Source: Novosphingobium sp. KA1 (GTDB lineage Bacteria > Pseudomonadota > Alphaproteobacteria > Sphingomonadales > Sphingomonadaceae). From it: a stretch of DNA of 64,000 nt. Below, in pieces: positions 16,132 to 25,521 of the stretch. Position 1 is the first letter of the stretch. Every line of letters begins with the position of its first letter. The notes under the pieces are model-generated. The model saw only the letters and a program-made list of their open reading frames with translations. It did no database searches and was not told where the DNA came from. The translations under genes were made by a program, and so were the position numbers. The stretch covers positions 682,001 through 746,000 of the forward strand of contig NZ_CP021248.1 in the NCBI RefSeq assembly GCF_017309955.1, given 5' to 3'.

Positions 16132-16818
16132 ATGAGAACGGATTTGTTACTCATGGGGCCAGATAATTCCTTGACGCTGCACCTTTCCGCCTTTGTCAGG
16201 CTGTCTAGCTCTGATCGGGAAATACTCACCAAAGCGCTCAGGAAGCGCGTTCGCGTACTCCCACCGCGCCACGACATCATTAGAGAGGGTGACCGCCCCC
16301 GTTTCGTAAACGTGATTCTGGACGGATGGGCGCAACGCTACAAGCAGCTTGCCGACGGGCGCAGGCAGATATTGTCTTTCTTCGTCGCCGGGGATCTTTG
16401 TGACACCAACGTCTTTATTCTCAAGGCGATGGATCATTCACTATCGACAGTCACTGAGGTCAATCTAGCTGAAATATCGCAGTTGGAATTTCGGGAAATA
16501 ATCGAGAACTCGCCCCGAATCGCGCAGGCGCTGTGGTGGAGCGAGCTGGTTACAGTGGCGATCCAGCGCGAGTGGACGACCAGCATCGGTCAGCGTACCG
16601 CCTATGAACGCATTGCCCATCTGTTCTGCGAAATGTTCGTACGATTGCGCACGATCGGGCGGACCGACGGCAATTCGTGCGAATTTCCCCTCACGCAGTC
16701 GGAAATCGCGGAGGCGACGGGCCTCACGCAAGTTCACGTCAATCGCACAATCCAGGAAATGCGCCGTGATCAGCTTATCGAACTGCGTAACAAGCGTCTT
16801 CTCGTATTCGATCTTTGA
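16132..16818 (+). CDS. Crp/Fnr-family transcriptional regulator
   Basis: A 228-residue regulator with a cNMP-type sensor domain (LPPRHDIIREGDRPRFVNVILDG), a dimer helix (TAYERIAHLFCEMFVRLRTIG) and a C-terminal winged helix (FPLTQSEIAEATGLTQVH, QEMRRDQLIEL). It resembles the regulator at 14013-14894 closely enough to be a paralogue, without the C-terminal tail. The ATG at 16132 and another at 16153 are both possible; neither has a clear Shine-Dalgarno. It is preceded by a sigma-EcfG-type promoter and followed closely by an HWE kinase gene. Confidence 0.88.
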   Translation: MRTDLLLMGPDNSLTLHLSAFVRLSSSDREILTKALRKRVRVLPPRHDIIREGDRPRFVNVILDGWAQRYKQLADGRRQILSFFVAGDLCDTNVFILKAMDHSLSTVTEVNLAEISQLEFREIIENSPRIAQALWWSELVTVAIQREWTTSIGQRTAYERIAHLFCEMFVRLRTIGRTDGNSCEFPLTQSEIAEATGLTQVHVNRTIQEMRRDQLIELRNKRLLVFDL

Positions 16819-16892
16819 TCGTCTGATATCGGTGGCAATGTTCAACCCGAACTATCTTCATCTTGACCACGAAGGAGCGCACATCGACGCGA

Positions 16893-18020
16893 ATGAGTGA
16901 ATTTGCCTGGCTTCCCGCCGACAACCCTATGGCAGCGGCACTGCAGGAGAAAAACTGGTCGCAATCGCTGCTTGGCCCTGTTGGTCAATGGCCGCAGCGG
17001 CTCAGGTCCGCAGTCGATCTCATTCTCGGCTGCCCGCAGGCCATGGTGGTGCTGTGGGGCAACAACCTCGTGCAGATCTACAACGGAGCATTCAGCGCGT
17101 TGATGGGGGATCGTCATCCCGCAGAGCTCGGCATCGCCACGAAGCAGTGTTGGCCCTTGATCTGGCAGATCAGCGAGCCATTCTACGACAGGGTCCGTGG
17201 CGGCGAGAGCTGCTCATGCAAGGATCAGGTTCTTGCGATTGTTGCAGGAGGGGCAACTGCGCGCGCACGCTTCGATCTGAATTATGTCCCGCTGCGAGCG
17301 CAGCAGGGAGAGGTACTGGGTATCCTCGTGTCCATTTGCGAGGCGTCGTCAAGACCAGGATTGCTGGCGGAAAGGGACGCATTGCGCGCCCGGCTGGAGC
17401 ACAGCGATGAAACAATCCGCGATATGCACTACCGGATGCGCAATGCTTTAGGGGTGGTTCGATCGATCGTCCGGCGAACTGCTGCCACCAGTACAAGCCT
17501 GGAAGGTATGGAGATGCACCTGCAGGGGCGCATTGCTGCCTTCACCAGGGTTCAAGCGGCTATCGCACGGACAGGAGCCAGGCGAGGGGTATCTCTTGCC
17601 TCGCTCGTCAGCGACGAGTTGTCAGCGCAGGGCGGCCGGCCCGGCGAGACAGTGGTGCTGGAAGGGCCGGAAATTCAGCTACGCCCTGCAGCGGCGGAGC
17701 TTGTCGGGCTCGCTATGCACGAATTGGCCTGCAATGCCGTCAAATTCGGCGCGCTGACCCAGCCTGGGGGCCAGGTTTGCGTTCGTTGGCAACGCGGCCC
17801 CGCGTCAGCTAGTCAGGGAGAAGACCGGCTTCTGCTGGATTGGGAGGAAAGTGGCTGCGATCTCGGTACCCTGCATATGGGAGCGCCGGGTTTTGGGACC
17901 GAAACGCTCCTCAATTCACTTGCCTGCGAATTGGAAGCCCGAACGTTCCTGCGCCCTGCGCCTGCCGGTATGCACTTCCAGTTGGATGCGCCGCTCAGCC
18001 GCATGGAGGCTGTGCGGTAA
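16893..18020 (+). CDS. PAS-domain HWE-family sensor histidine kinase
   Basis: A 375-residue soluble kinase. An N-terminal PAS-like sensor (about residues 10-150: LLGPVGQWPQRLRSAVDLILG, MVVLWGNNLVQIYNGAFSAL, QCWPLIW) is followed by the HWE kinase core. The acceptor histidine lies in DMHYRMRNALGVVRSIVRR, the N-box is HELACNAVKFGAL, and the WxE motif is in LLLDWEESG. HWE kinases commonly signal to single-domain response regulators or PhyR. The ATG at 16893 is chosen; GGAG is about 16 bases upstream, and an in-frame TTG at 16863 is the alternative. It probably shares the EcfG-driven transcript of the upstream Crp/Fnr gene. Confidence 0.85.
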   Translation: MSEFAWLPADNPMAAALQEKNWSQSLLGPVGQWPQRLRSAVDLILGCPQAMVVLWGNNLVQIYNGAFSALMGDRHPAELGIATKQCWPLIWQISEPFYDRVRGGESCSCKDQVLAIVAGGATARARFDLNYVPLRAQQGEVLGILVSICEASSRPGLLAERDALRARLEHSDETIRDMHYRMRNALGVVRSIVRRTAATSTSLEGMEMHLQGRIAAFTRVQAAIARTGARRGVSLASLVSDELSAQGGRPGETVVLEGPEIQLRPAAAELVGLAMHELACNAVKFGALTQPGGQVCVRWQRGPASASQGEDRLLLDWEESGCDLGTLHMGAPGFGTETLLNSLACELEARTFLRPAPAGMHFQLDAPLSRMEAVR

Positions 18021-18362
18021 AAGCAGCCGGCTGGCCGAGGCGGTCAGATGTACGGCAAGGCGTAAGGTTCTCAAATCTGCTGAATGCCCCGGCGCGGTGC
18101 GATGTGCCCGGGAGGGAAAAGTTCCCCGTCGGTTCGCAGGTGACGGATCTCTCGCCTCCGTGATTTGCGGGGCAGGCACGTAACGCATTTCGCCGCCGTT
18201 CGGCGCGGCGACAAATCATGATCTCAATCATGTTTCGTCGCCGCTTGTCTCATTGATGTACCGGTTTCCCAAGGTTCTTGGCGACAAAACGGAACGCCTT
18301 GCCGGTGTAGACCATTCAGCGCTTGTCGAAAAGACGATCCTCACCAGGCAAGGAGAGATGGG
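18021..18362. other. Intergenic with a long imperfect inverted repeat
   Basis: No gene supported. At 18205-18244 GCGGCGACAAATCATG and CATGTTTCGTCGCCGC form an imperfect inverted repeat around ATCTCAAT. It may terminate the kinase transcript or act as an operator for the gene at 18363. Confidence 0.5.
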
Positions 18363-18659
18363 ATGCCCAGAGGTGACAAGTCCAGCTACACGGACAAGCA
18401 GAAGCGCAACGCGGCGCATATCGAGAAGGGGTACGAAGAGCGCGGGGTCAGCCGCGATGAGGCCGAACGTCGTGCGTGGGCCACGGTCAACAAGGAATCC
18501 GGCGGCGGCAAAAAATCGGGTTCGGGGCGGGGCCGCAAGGAAAACCATGCCTCCTCGCGCAAGGGAGGTCAGATTGGCAGTTCATCCCAGAGCCATGCCA
18601 AACGTTCAGAGGCAGCCAGGAAAGGCTGGGAAACCCGCCGCCAGCGTGCAAAAGGTTGA
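18363..18659 (+). CDS. Small basic KGG/plasmid-stabilisation-like protein
   Basis: A 98-residue, very basic protein (MPRGDKSSYTDKQKRNAAHIEKGYEERG...). The C-terminal part is Gly/Ser/Lys/Arg-rich (GGKKSGSGRGRKENHASSRKGG) and ends in SHAKRSEAARKGWETRR. Proteins of this type are often labelled plasmid-stabilisation or ChaB-like proteins without functional proof; nucleic-acid binding is an inference from composition. AAGGAGAG precedes the ATG. Confidence 0.7.
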   Translation: MPRGDKSSYTDKQKRNAAHIEKGYEERGVSRDEAERRAWATVNKESGGGKKSGSGRGRKENHASSRKGGQIGSSSQSHAKRSEAARKGWETRRQRAKG

Positions 18660-18672
18660 ATGGGAATGGGGG

Positions 18673-19413
18673 CTAGCTTGGGCTGCGGCTTTCACGCACC
18701 AGTCCCTCTATCCAGTTTACGAGCAGCCGGTTGTAGTTCTGGCGCTGCTTTTCGTCCCGCAGCGCGTGGTCGGCACCCTTCAGCACCCGATAGTTCAATG
18801 AGCGACTGCTACGAAACGCGGCCATGTAAGAGCTGATTGTTGGATGCGGGACGTAGTCGTCGTGCTCGGATTCGACGATCAGGACGTCGCCGAGGAATTT
18901 TTCGCATGCCGCCAACGCACGATCCTGATGGCCTGTCCGAAAATGACTGCGGTAGCGGTCGATCTCGCTGCGATCGAGCAGCGCTTTGGGAACGTCCCAA
19001 TCGGTGTCGGGATAAAGCGCAGGCACTCGCAGCGCCAGCCATGCGACGGGACGTTCCCGAGTGAGAAGAGCAGCCAGATACCCTCCGTAACTGGTGCCGA
19101 CGACCGCGACGGCCGATGTATCGACGCCTGGTTGCGCTACGAGGAAATCGTAAGCCGACACGACATCAGCCAATCCATCTGAACGGGTAACCCGATTGCG
19201 ATCGCTGTCGTGCCTTGCATGTCCGCGCAGGTCGAATGTGAAACAGACGCAGCCGAGCTGGGCAATCTCGTCTGCGCGCAAAAGGTCCTGTTCCTGACTG
19301 CCTCCCCAACCATGGATGAAAAGGACTCCCGGGGTGAGTTTGGCCGGGGTCAGTACGGTTCCGTCAAGAGATTGCCCGTCAACGTCGAGGGTGACCTGGC
19401 TTGCTGTTTTCAT
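18673..19413 (-). CDS. Alpha/beta hydrolase
   Basis: A 246-residue alpha/beta hydrolase. The oxyanion segment is LFIHGWGGSQ, the nucleophile elbow is VGTSYGG, the acid lies in IVESEHDDYVPHP and the histidine in KGADHALRD. It belongs to the dienelactone hydrolase/prolyl-peptidase-like group; the substrate is unknown. The ATG at 19413 overlaps the stop of the DUF3182 gene by four bases (ATGA), so the pair is translationally coupled. A longer frame reaching 19545 is rejected because it lies inside the upstream gene. Confidence 0.85.
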   Translation of the reverse strand: MKTASQVTLDVDGQSLDGTVLTPAKLTPGVLFIHGWGGSQEQDLLRADEIAQLGCVCFTFDLRGHARHDSDRNRVTRSDGLADVVSAYDFLVAQPGVDTSAVAVVGTSYGGYLAALLTRERPVAWLALRVPALYPDTDWDVPKALLDRSEIDRYRSHFRTGHQDRALAACEKFLGDVLIVESEHDDYVPHPTISSYMAAFRSSRSLNYRVLKGADHALRDEKQRQNYNRLLVNWIEGLVRESRSPS

Positions 19414-20498
19414 TCGATCACCATTGCATATTTGGTCATTGGTCCGGCGATCGGATCGATGCCCGCATAGTAGACACTGGCTCCCGGCGGAGCAGCATCG
19501 GCATCGCCATGGATCTCGACGGTCGCGCAAATCGTGTCCATGCACGAGGGGTGGGCATTAAAGCGTTCAAATGCAGCGATTTCAGCCGGTGTGGCACCGC
19601 CTACGCGCCAACTTTGCTCCAATACGCCGATCCGGCGCTCCCCGAGTGGTGTCTGGCCGCTCGCCACATCGTAGTTGCGGCGGGATGCGTACATTCCGGG
19701 AAAGGTGTCGAAGATCAGCCGGTCGTAACGACGCGCCTTTTCGACCGCTTCGGCAACGTCGCGTGCAAGGGGGCGAGCGGCCAGTTCTGCGAGACCTCCA
19801 CGAACGGCTTGAAGCCGGGTTCCTCCGTAAACGGTCTGCCCATCGCGATCGGTCGTTATCGCCTGGATTCCCCAGTAAGCGATCTCCATTCCGCAGAGCT
19901 TCGTTGAACCGACGCTGTAGGTCCGTACTGCTTCCAGGTTTTCCTCGATCACCAGTCCGTCTGTTCGAATTTGCTCGGGGTCAATTGCTTCCAGTTCGGT
20001 TTCAAGCTCCTGCATGGAACGGATGACGGCCTGTCCTCGTCCGGCGGTGGCTTCGACTTGCTTAATGCGAACCGGACCTTGCGACAGGAGGGTGGCCGCA
20101 GCGGCAAAGGCATCGTCACGATCGAAGGTCGAAAACCCTTGGAGTACCGAGCCGTCGAGCAACCCGCCCAAATCCCGGTTCCATCCGCTTGGCATAGCCC
20201 GCGGCGCAGCGACGAGCGAATGGCCCACGGCTTTTGTTGCAACGAAGCGAAAGGGGACGACGCCGCCGAAAAGGTCATTCTCTCCTGTAATGCCCAGTGC
20301 AGACGCCTCTTGTGTCACGAGCGTGTCTCGCGGTACAAAATAGGAGCTCGACCTGCCGCTTGTGTCAAAGCGGGTGAATCTGTCATGCCGACCTGAGGGA
20401 ACACCTCCACAAAGTCTTGCCAGCCGCCGCGTAACCTCGTTTCGCGATGCCCGGTCGTGTTTGTTATCCAATGGGTTTCGAGACCGTTGGGCATTCAT
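19410..20498 (-). CDS. DUF3182 family protein
   Basis: A 362-residue protein of the DUF3182 family, which has an ATP-grasp-like look (VRIKQVEATAGRGQAVI, DGLVIEENLEAVRTYSVG, GGTRLQAVRGGL). It is usually found beside a small alpha/beta hydrolase, as here, so the two probably act together; the reaction is unknown. The start at 20498 (MNAQRSRNPLDNKHDRASR) is set by GGAG nine bases upstream. Confidence 0.82.
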   Translation of the reverse strand: MNAQRSRNPLDNKHDRASRNEVTRRLARLCGGVPSGRHDRFTRFDTSGRSSSYFVPRDTLVTQEASALGITGENDLFGGVVPFRFVATKAVGHSLVAAPRAMPSGWNRDLGGLLDGSVLQGFSTFDRDDAFAAAATLLSQGPVRIKQVEATAGRGQAVIRSMQELETELEAIDPEQIRTDGLVIEENLEAVRTYSVGSTKLCGMEIAYWGIQAITTDRDGQTVYGGTRLQAVRGGLAELAARPLARDVAEAVEKARRYDRLIFDTFPGMYASRRNYDVASGQTPLGERRIGVLEQSWRVGGATPAEIAAFERFNAHPSCMDTICATVEIHGDADAAPPGASVYYAGIDPIAGPMTKYAMVIE

Positions 20499-20747
20499 GC
20501 AGTTATTCTCCTGCTGCCGCTGCAATCCGCGCATGGGTGGGTAACGCATCAAGACCGCCAGAGATGCGAGCGGTATCGTTGACACTGACGAAACACGCGT
20601 GCGGCAAGAGGCCATCTCCGGCGTTCCATGGCGCAGACCCGTTACGCGGTGCGCAATACGGCGAGCGCAAACTGCCCGGAATTCTGCGCGAATTGGGAGA
20701 ATCCTGGCTGAATGGATGGGGGGCAATGCGGCCAGAGACAGGACAAT

Positions 20748-21158
20748 TCAAACCCGCTTCTGCATGTTTTGCACGCTGGTATGGGCAGTGCCTGCTTTTC
20801 CCTTTTCTCCACCAACCTCTTGTTCCAGATCGGCACGAATATCCTCGACCTGGGAGGCGGTGAGGTGCTCGATGCCGATAAACTGTTCACGCGCCTTATC
20901 GAGCGCACGGATCATTTCGTCGAGCTTGGCCTGCATGGCCGCAGCATCGCGGTTCTGGCTGTTCTGGATCAGGAAGACCATCAGGAAAGTCACGATCGTA
21001 GTGCCGGTATTGATGATCAGTTGCCACGTATCGGAGTATTCAAAAACAGGTCCGGTGACCGCCCAGACGGCGATGAGCAGCAAGGCCAAGGTAAATGTAA
21101 GCGGTTGCCCTGCGGCATTCGCAATCCGCGTGGCGATGTTGGTGAAAAGGCGATTCAT
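20748..21158 (-). CDS. Low-affinity iron permease family protein
   Basis: A 136-residue protein with two membrane helices (LTFTLALLLIAVWAVTGP and LIINTGTTIVTFLMVFLIQ) and a conserved QNSQNRDAAAMQAKLDEMIRAL segment. This is the bacterial relative of Fet4, about 130 residues long in most bacteria. Iron transport by the short bacterial form is unproven. The start at 21158 (MNRLFTNIATRIANAAG) fits the family; GGAAGA lies upstream. Confidence 0.85.
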   Translation of the reverse strand: MNRLFTNIATRIANAAGQPLTFTLALLLIAVWAVTGPVFEYSDTWQLIINTGTTIVTFLMVFLIQNSQNRDAAAMQAKLDEMIRALDKAREQFIGIEHLTASQVEDIRADLEQEVGGEKGKAGTAHTSVQNMQKRV

Positions 21159-21196
21159 TTTCACATCTTCCGATGGTGAGACGGAGTTCTGAAGGA

Positions 21197-21221
21197 GGAA
21201 CTGGCAACATTCGGAAACGTT
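21197..21221 (+). promoter_or_regulatory. Sigma-EcfG-type promoter, almost leaderless
   Basis: GGAAC (21197-21201), 16 bases, CGTT (21218-21221). The next ATG is at 21234, only 12 bases beyond the -10 element, so the transcript would have a leader of a few bases. Confidence 0.7.
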
Positions 21222-21233
21222 TCTCACCATGTA

Positions 21234-21428
21234 ATGAAAACGCCCGAACTCATCAAAACCTGCGGCTACGGCATTTCGGCGGTGAGTGTGCTGCTTCTGG
21301 GCATCGTCTCCTTGAGCAGCGCCCGGTCCGATCCTGTCGTGGCAATGTGCCTCTTGGGCGGGATGACAACTTCAATCGCAGGAATGTTCTTGCGATGGTG
21401 GTCATATCTTCGGGACAAGGACGAGTAG
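21234..21428 (+). CDS. Small two-span membrane protein
   Basis: A 64-residue protein with two hydrophobic segments (GISAVSVLLLGIVSLSS and VVAMCLLGGMTTSIAGMFL) and a charged tail (RWWSYLRDKDE). No Shine-Dalgarno precedes the ATG, but a perfect EcfG promoter ends 12 bases upstream, consistent with leaderless translation. It resembles small stress-induced inner-membrane proteins; the function is unknown. Confidence 0.7.
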   Translation: MKTPELIKTCGYGISAVSVLLLGIVSLSSARSDPVVAMCLLGGMTTSIAGMFLRWWSYLRDKDE

Positions 21429-21506
21429 GTGCCGGCTTGACGTCTCCCGCCGGCAGCCCAGGCAGGCGATTGAACGCCGGGTGGTGAAGGCGTGGCCCGC
21501 GCCGCG

Positions 21507-22052
21507 TCATGCAAGATCTCGCACTTCACTCTCGCGCGCCCAGTGACGCGTGGTACCGATCTTGAGCAAATCCTCCACCGGAACCACTCCCGCGTCCTTG
21601 GCCACGCCGGCCTTGTCGAGAATTACCTGCGTTCCCGGACAGTGGGCGATGGTCTTGCAATGACCGAACGCATCCATGAACCACTGGATCGCTACCGCCT
21701 GCGCGGCCAGTTCCTCCGCGGCGCCGGGCGTCAGGATCGAGGCAACCGCATCGAACAGGATCGAAGGCGAGCCCGCAAGCTGGCCATCTGCCTCCAGTGT
21801 GCCGCCCTTGACTGTGATCCCACCCACTTTGGGAGCGACCAGGAAAGGTGTCCCTTCCGCGTCTTCGATCTGCCTGCGCAGCTTGTTGATTGCAGCCTTG
21901 TCCGAGCCTTCGGCAAACAGGATGCCGATTTTACGCCCTTTCAGGGTATCGACAGCCTTCTTTTGGATCGACAGGGCATCGGACGGTGCCATGTCGATCG
22001 GGGCACGCGCGACTTCGGCCTTTTTCGGGACGTCGATCGCCAACCCATTGGC
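21507..22052 (-). pseudogene. katE: 3' remnant of a large-subunit (HPII/KatE-type) catalase gene
   Basis: About 181 residues corresponding to the C-terminal flavodoxin/GATase-like domain of large catalases: RAPIDMAPSDALSI, LKGRKIGILFAEGSDKAAINKLRRQ, FLVAPKVGGITVKGG, SILFDAVASILTPGAAEELA and FGHCKTIAHCPGTQVILDKAG. The haem-binding catalase core is missing. The reading frame runs into the IS3 end at 22052/22053 (ANGLAIDVPKK). The remaining piece could be translated from a TTG inside it but would not be a catalase. Confidence 0.88.
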
Positions 22053-22086
22053 TGATCGGCCCCCACCGAGTGGTCCGGGTTATTTG

Positions 22087-22983
22087 TTAGTGTAAGATTG
22101 CCTCCGGCGCCATGGCCGGCCGCAGGTGGAGCGAAGCGGAACCGGAGGGCGGCCATGGCGGCGTCGCTGCTTCCGGGGCCGGCGGCCGGTAGCCCAGCGA
22201 GCTGTGCGGCCTGACAGTGTTGTAGTGCCGCCGCCAAGCCTCGATCAGGATCTTAGCCTCGGCCAGGGTGTAGAAGATCTCACCGTTGAGTAGCTCGTCA
22301 CGCATCGAGCCGTTGAAGGACTCGCAGTAGCCATTTTCCCACGGGCTGCCGGGGGTGATGTAGAGCGTCTTCACACCGATCCTGCCCAGCCATTCTTGCA
22401 CGGCATTGGCGATAAATTCGGGGCCATTGTCCGACCGTATATGCGCAGGCGGCCCACGCGTGACGAACAGATCGGCCAGCGCCGCCAGCACATCCTCGCT
22501 CCTGAGCCGTCGCGCGACCGGCAAGGCCAGGCACTCCCGACTGGCCTCGTCGATGATCGACAAGATGCGGAACTTGCGACCATCATGCGTGCGGCCCTCG
22601 ACGAAGTCGTAGGACCACACGTGCCCCGGATATTCGGGCCGCAGCCGGATGCACGATCCGTCATGGAGCCAGAGCCTTCCGCGCTTCGGCTGCTTTTGCG
22701 GCACCTTGAGCCCCTCGCGGCGCCAGATGCGCTCGACCCGCTTACGGTTCACATGCCACCCCGCATCGCGCAGCAGGGCGGTCACCCGGCGATAGCCGTA
22801 ACGACCATATTGCCGGGCGAGAGCGATGATGTCCTCCGTCAGTGCGGCTTCGTCATCCGCCCCGCGTGGCGCCTTGCGCTGCGTCGATCGATGTTGCCCG
22901 AGCACACGGCACACCCGCCGCTCGGAGACAGCCATGATCCCTCGGATGTGATCGACACAGCGGCGGCGTCTGGCGGGGCTCAA
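22087..22983 (-). CDS. IS3-family transposase OrfB (integrase core)
   Basis: About 298 residues with an HTH_21-type region (YGRYGYRRVTALLRDAGWHVN) and an rve integrase core. Catalytic residues are visible in VWSYDFVEGRTHDG, HIRSDNGPEFIANAV and ENGYCESFNGSMRDELL. It overlaps the end of OrfA in the -1 frame, so the active product is probably an OrfAB fusion made by frameshifting. Both frames look intact. Confidence 0.9.
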   Translation of the reverse strand: MSPARRRRCVDHIRGIMAVSERRVCRVLGQHRSTQRKAPRGADDEAALTEDIIALARQYGRYGYRRVTALLRDAGWHVNRKRVERIWRREGLKVPQKQPKRGRLWLHDGSCIRLRPEYPGHVWSYDFVEGRTHDGRKFRILSIIDEASRECLALPVARRLRSEDVLAALADLFVTRGPPAHIRSDNGPEFIANAVQEWLGRIGVKTLYITPGSPWENGYCESFNGSMRDELLNGEIFYTLAEAKILIEAWRRHYNTVRPHSSLGYRPPAPEAATPPWPPSGSASLHLRPAMAPEAILH

Positions 22984-23255
22984 TAGTTTCCCCGCGCCGC
23001 CTCCTGCAGAATCATTTTATCGAGCGTCAGATCCGACACCGCCTGCCGCAGCCGGGCGTTCTCTCGCTCGAGATCCTTCATCCGCCGTGCCTGATCCATC
23101 TTCAGCCCGCCGTACTCCTTGCGCCAGCGGTAATAGCTCTGTTCGGTGACGCCGATCCGCCGGCAGGCGTCGGCCACCGTCCCGCCCTGCGCCAACACGA
23201 TCTCCGCCTCACGCAGCTTGCCGATGATCTCCTCCGGCTTGTGCTTCCGAGCCAT
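22980..23255 (-). CDS. IS3-family OrfA (HTH)
   Basis: A 91-residue DNA-binding protein: helix-turn-helix in MARKHKPEEIIGKLREAE...VADACRRIGVTEQSYYRWRKEYGG, then a leucine-zipper-like segment (MKDLERENARLRQAVSDL). GGAGGAATGG lies at the start codon. It ends inside the OrfB frame, the usual IS3 arrangement. Confidence 0.9.
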   Translation of the reverse strand: MARKHKPEEIIGKLREAEIVLAQGGTVADACRRIGVTEQSYYRWRKEYGGLKMDQARRMKDLERENARLRQAVSDLTLDKMILQEAARGNY

Positions 23256-23318
23256 TCCATTCCTCCTTCGTGGTCAAGACTACGATAGTCGATGGGCCAC
23301 TCAGAAGGGGGCAGATCA

Positions 23319-25521
23319 GGTGCCGCTCGCCCGTCGCAAGGCTTTTATCGAGGCACTGATTTTTGTCGATAACGCCGACCTGTCGGACAAGCTCGGCGTT
23401 ATCGAGGAACATATTCAAGGGTGGATCGCGCTGTCTCCGGCGCTCCGGGACGCACTCCCCGATCTCGCGATGCAATTTGCCCGTCACCATCCGCACGACT
23501 TGATCGGCCCGTCCTGGGAAACCAATATGGGCTGGCGTAATCTCACCGGCGTCTTCGGCGCGGGTGCGACGGACATCGCGCTCGAAGTGATTGCGGCCCT
23601 CGGCGACGACGCGCAGGATGTCGGCGGGGACAGCTGGCTGGCGCTCGCGGCTCATCTGGCACCGACTGTGTCTATGGCGGCGCTCGGCACCGGCCTTGAA
23701 CGTTTCCTACCGCTCTCCGAGGCAACGTTGCCCCACGAGGTCGCCGGCGGCCCATGGACGCCAGCGCTGACTCCGCCCGAAGGAGCTGTCGAAACGTCGG
23801 CAGGCCTGATCTGGTCACGGCTAGGCGCAGTCGAGGCAGCTGACCGCTGGCGCGCAGCCCATGCGCTGCGGCGGCTAGCCGAACTGGAGCGCTTCGATGT
23901 GATCGATGCAATCGTAGCGCGGTTCGATACTGATGGCGGCGCGTTTCGCGACCAGTCGCTGCCATTTTACCGGATGCACGCCCAGCTCTGGCTCTTGATC
24001 GCTTTGGCGCGGATCGCGCGCGATCGACCCGCACACATTGCGCGCTATCGACAGATCCTCGAGCGTATCGCGTTCGGTGATGGGTTGCCGCATGTGGTTA
24101 TGCGTGCCTTCGCAGGCGAAGCCTTGGGTGCCTACGCAAAGACACTCGATTCCGGGCCCCGTGCAGATTTCGAGGCGAAGCTCAAACAAGTCAACCGGTC
24201 ACCCTTTGCGCTCAGCACAGAACGGCCGACTGGACCGATTGGCCGCTATGCTAAGCGCCCTGAGGGGGAGACCCGACCCGAACCGCATTTCGGCATCGAA
24301 TATGATTTCGGTAAATATCAAATAGCGCCGCTCGGTGATCGATTCGGCCTGCCCGATTATGCGATTGAAGATGCGGTCAGCGCAGTTGTCAGGGGTTGGG
24401 CTCCCGGCGTCGGCCATATGTTCGATTGCCCTCGGCGCGGACAACACGATCACGGTCGCGGAGGGGCGACCTCCGGGGTTCCGGCCAGCGACCGCTATGG
24501 AAGCTATCTGGGCTGGCATGGTCTGATGGTGGTGGCGGGCCAGTATCTCGCGACCCGGCCGGTCTATGCGTATTCCCATGGTGAGCGGGCATGGGAGGGC
24601 TATCTCGAACGCTTCCTACTTTCGCGCAGCGACGGCTATTGGTTGTCCGACCTGACAGGGTTCACGCCTTTTGATATCGCCACCCCGCTGCCGATGCCTC
24701 AAACGGAGGACGATGACTTCCTTAAACCGGAAGATGCGCGGCTCCTTAGTAACGTGCTTGGGCTGGAGAATGGCAAGCTACTGGCGCGTCCGCTTATTGT
24801 CGAAGGCTATTGGCCGCTCGAGGACGGGGTGACGATCCAGGTGGCGTCCATCCTTGCCGATCGTAGGTCGGCCGAGGCGGCGATGATCGCCGCGGTGACC
24901 GTCGAGCAATCGCAAACCTGGCTGCCGGCGACTGATGATGATCTCGACTATCAAGTCAAGCGGTCGCGATCGGAAGTTTTCGCTTGGCTGCGTGAAGGCG
25001 ATGATGGTGGTAGCCGTCTCGATCGCCATGATCCTTATGCAGCTTCGACCGGACGGAACGCGCCCGCGCCCTCGGATATGACGGTGGCCGTCCTTGGGCT
25101 TGTGCCCGACGATTCACGCGAATTGGTGTGGCGCGATCGGTCAGAGCAGTTTCTTACCGCCGAGTTCTGGGGCGGCGAGAGCAAGGGTGACGACCGGGAG
25201 CGTTCCGGTGAACGGCTGTTCGCCGAGCCTGCCATTCTGCAAAAGCTGCTGCACAGGTTGGGCAAAAACTTGGTCGGCCTAGTCAAAGCCGAGCAGTATA
25301 TTCCGAGCAGTCAAGACGTTGAAAAGAGCCGCCGAGCCTACCGCACAATGGCGTTCACCATAGATCCGGAAGGCAAGGTTCGCGTCCTGACCCGGATGTC
25401 AGCGCAGATGCGGGCGAAGCTCGCGACAATATCCGCTTATGATCGGTCAGAGTTCTATGCACGATACCAGGTCTTTCGTTGGGGTGCCGATACCAACCCA
25501 GACAAGCGAGGCGTGGCCTGA
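23319..25521 (+). pseudogene. 5'-truncated large gene, unrecognised (possibly NTPase-type defence protein)
   Basis: About 734 residues remain downstream of the IS3 end; the frame is open into the IS (from 23146) but the native start is lost. Residues ~1-290 look like alpha-helical HEAT-type repeats (LALAAHLAPTVSMAALG, WRAAHALRRLAELERF, LWLLIALARIARDRPAHIARY). Then come HFGIEYDFGKYQIAPL, DRYGSYLGWHGLMVVAGQYL and GYWLSDLTGFTPFDI, and a C-terminal region ending DRSEFYARYQVFRWG. The middle segment reminds me of the C-terminal parts of very large ATP-binding proteins of defence islands, but this is memory-based and weak. No catalytic motif is seen in what remains. Confidence 0.6.

Larger units (their letters stand above)
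22053..23318 (-). mobile_element. IS3-family element (IS407-like)
   Basis: A 1266-base element bounded by TGATCGGCCCCC at 22053 and the inverted TGATCTGCCCCC ending at 23318, each followed inward by GAGTGG-CC. The flanking bases differ (TTGGC before, GGTGC after), so no target duplication is present. One neighbour is a cut catalase, the other a different cut gene, which points to a deletion or recombination between two copies after insertion. Confidence 0.87.
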
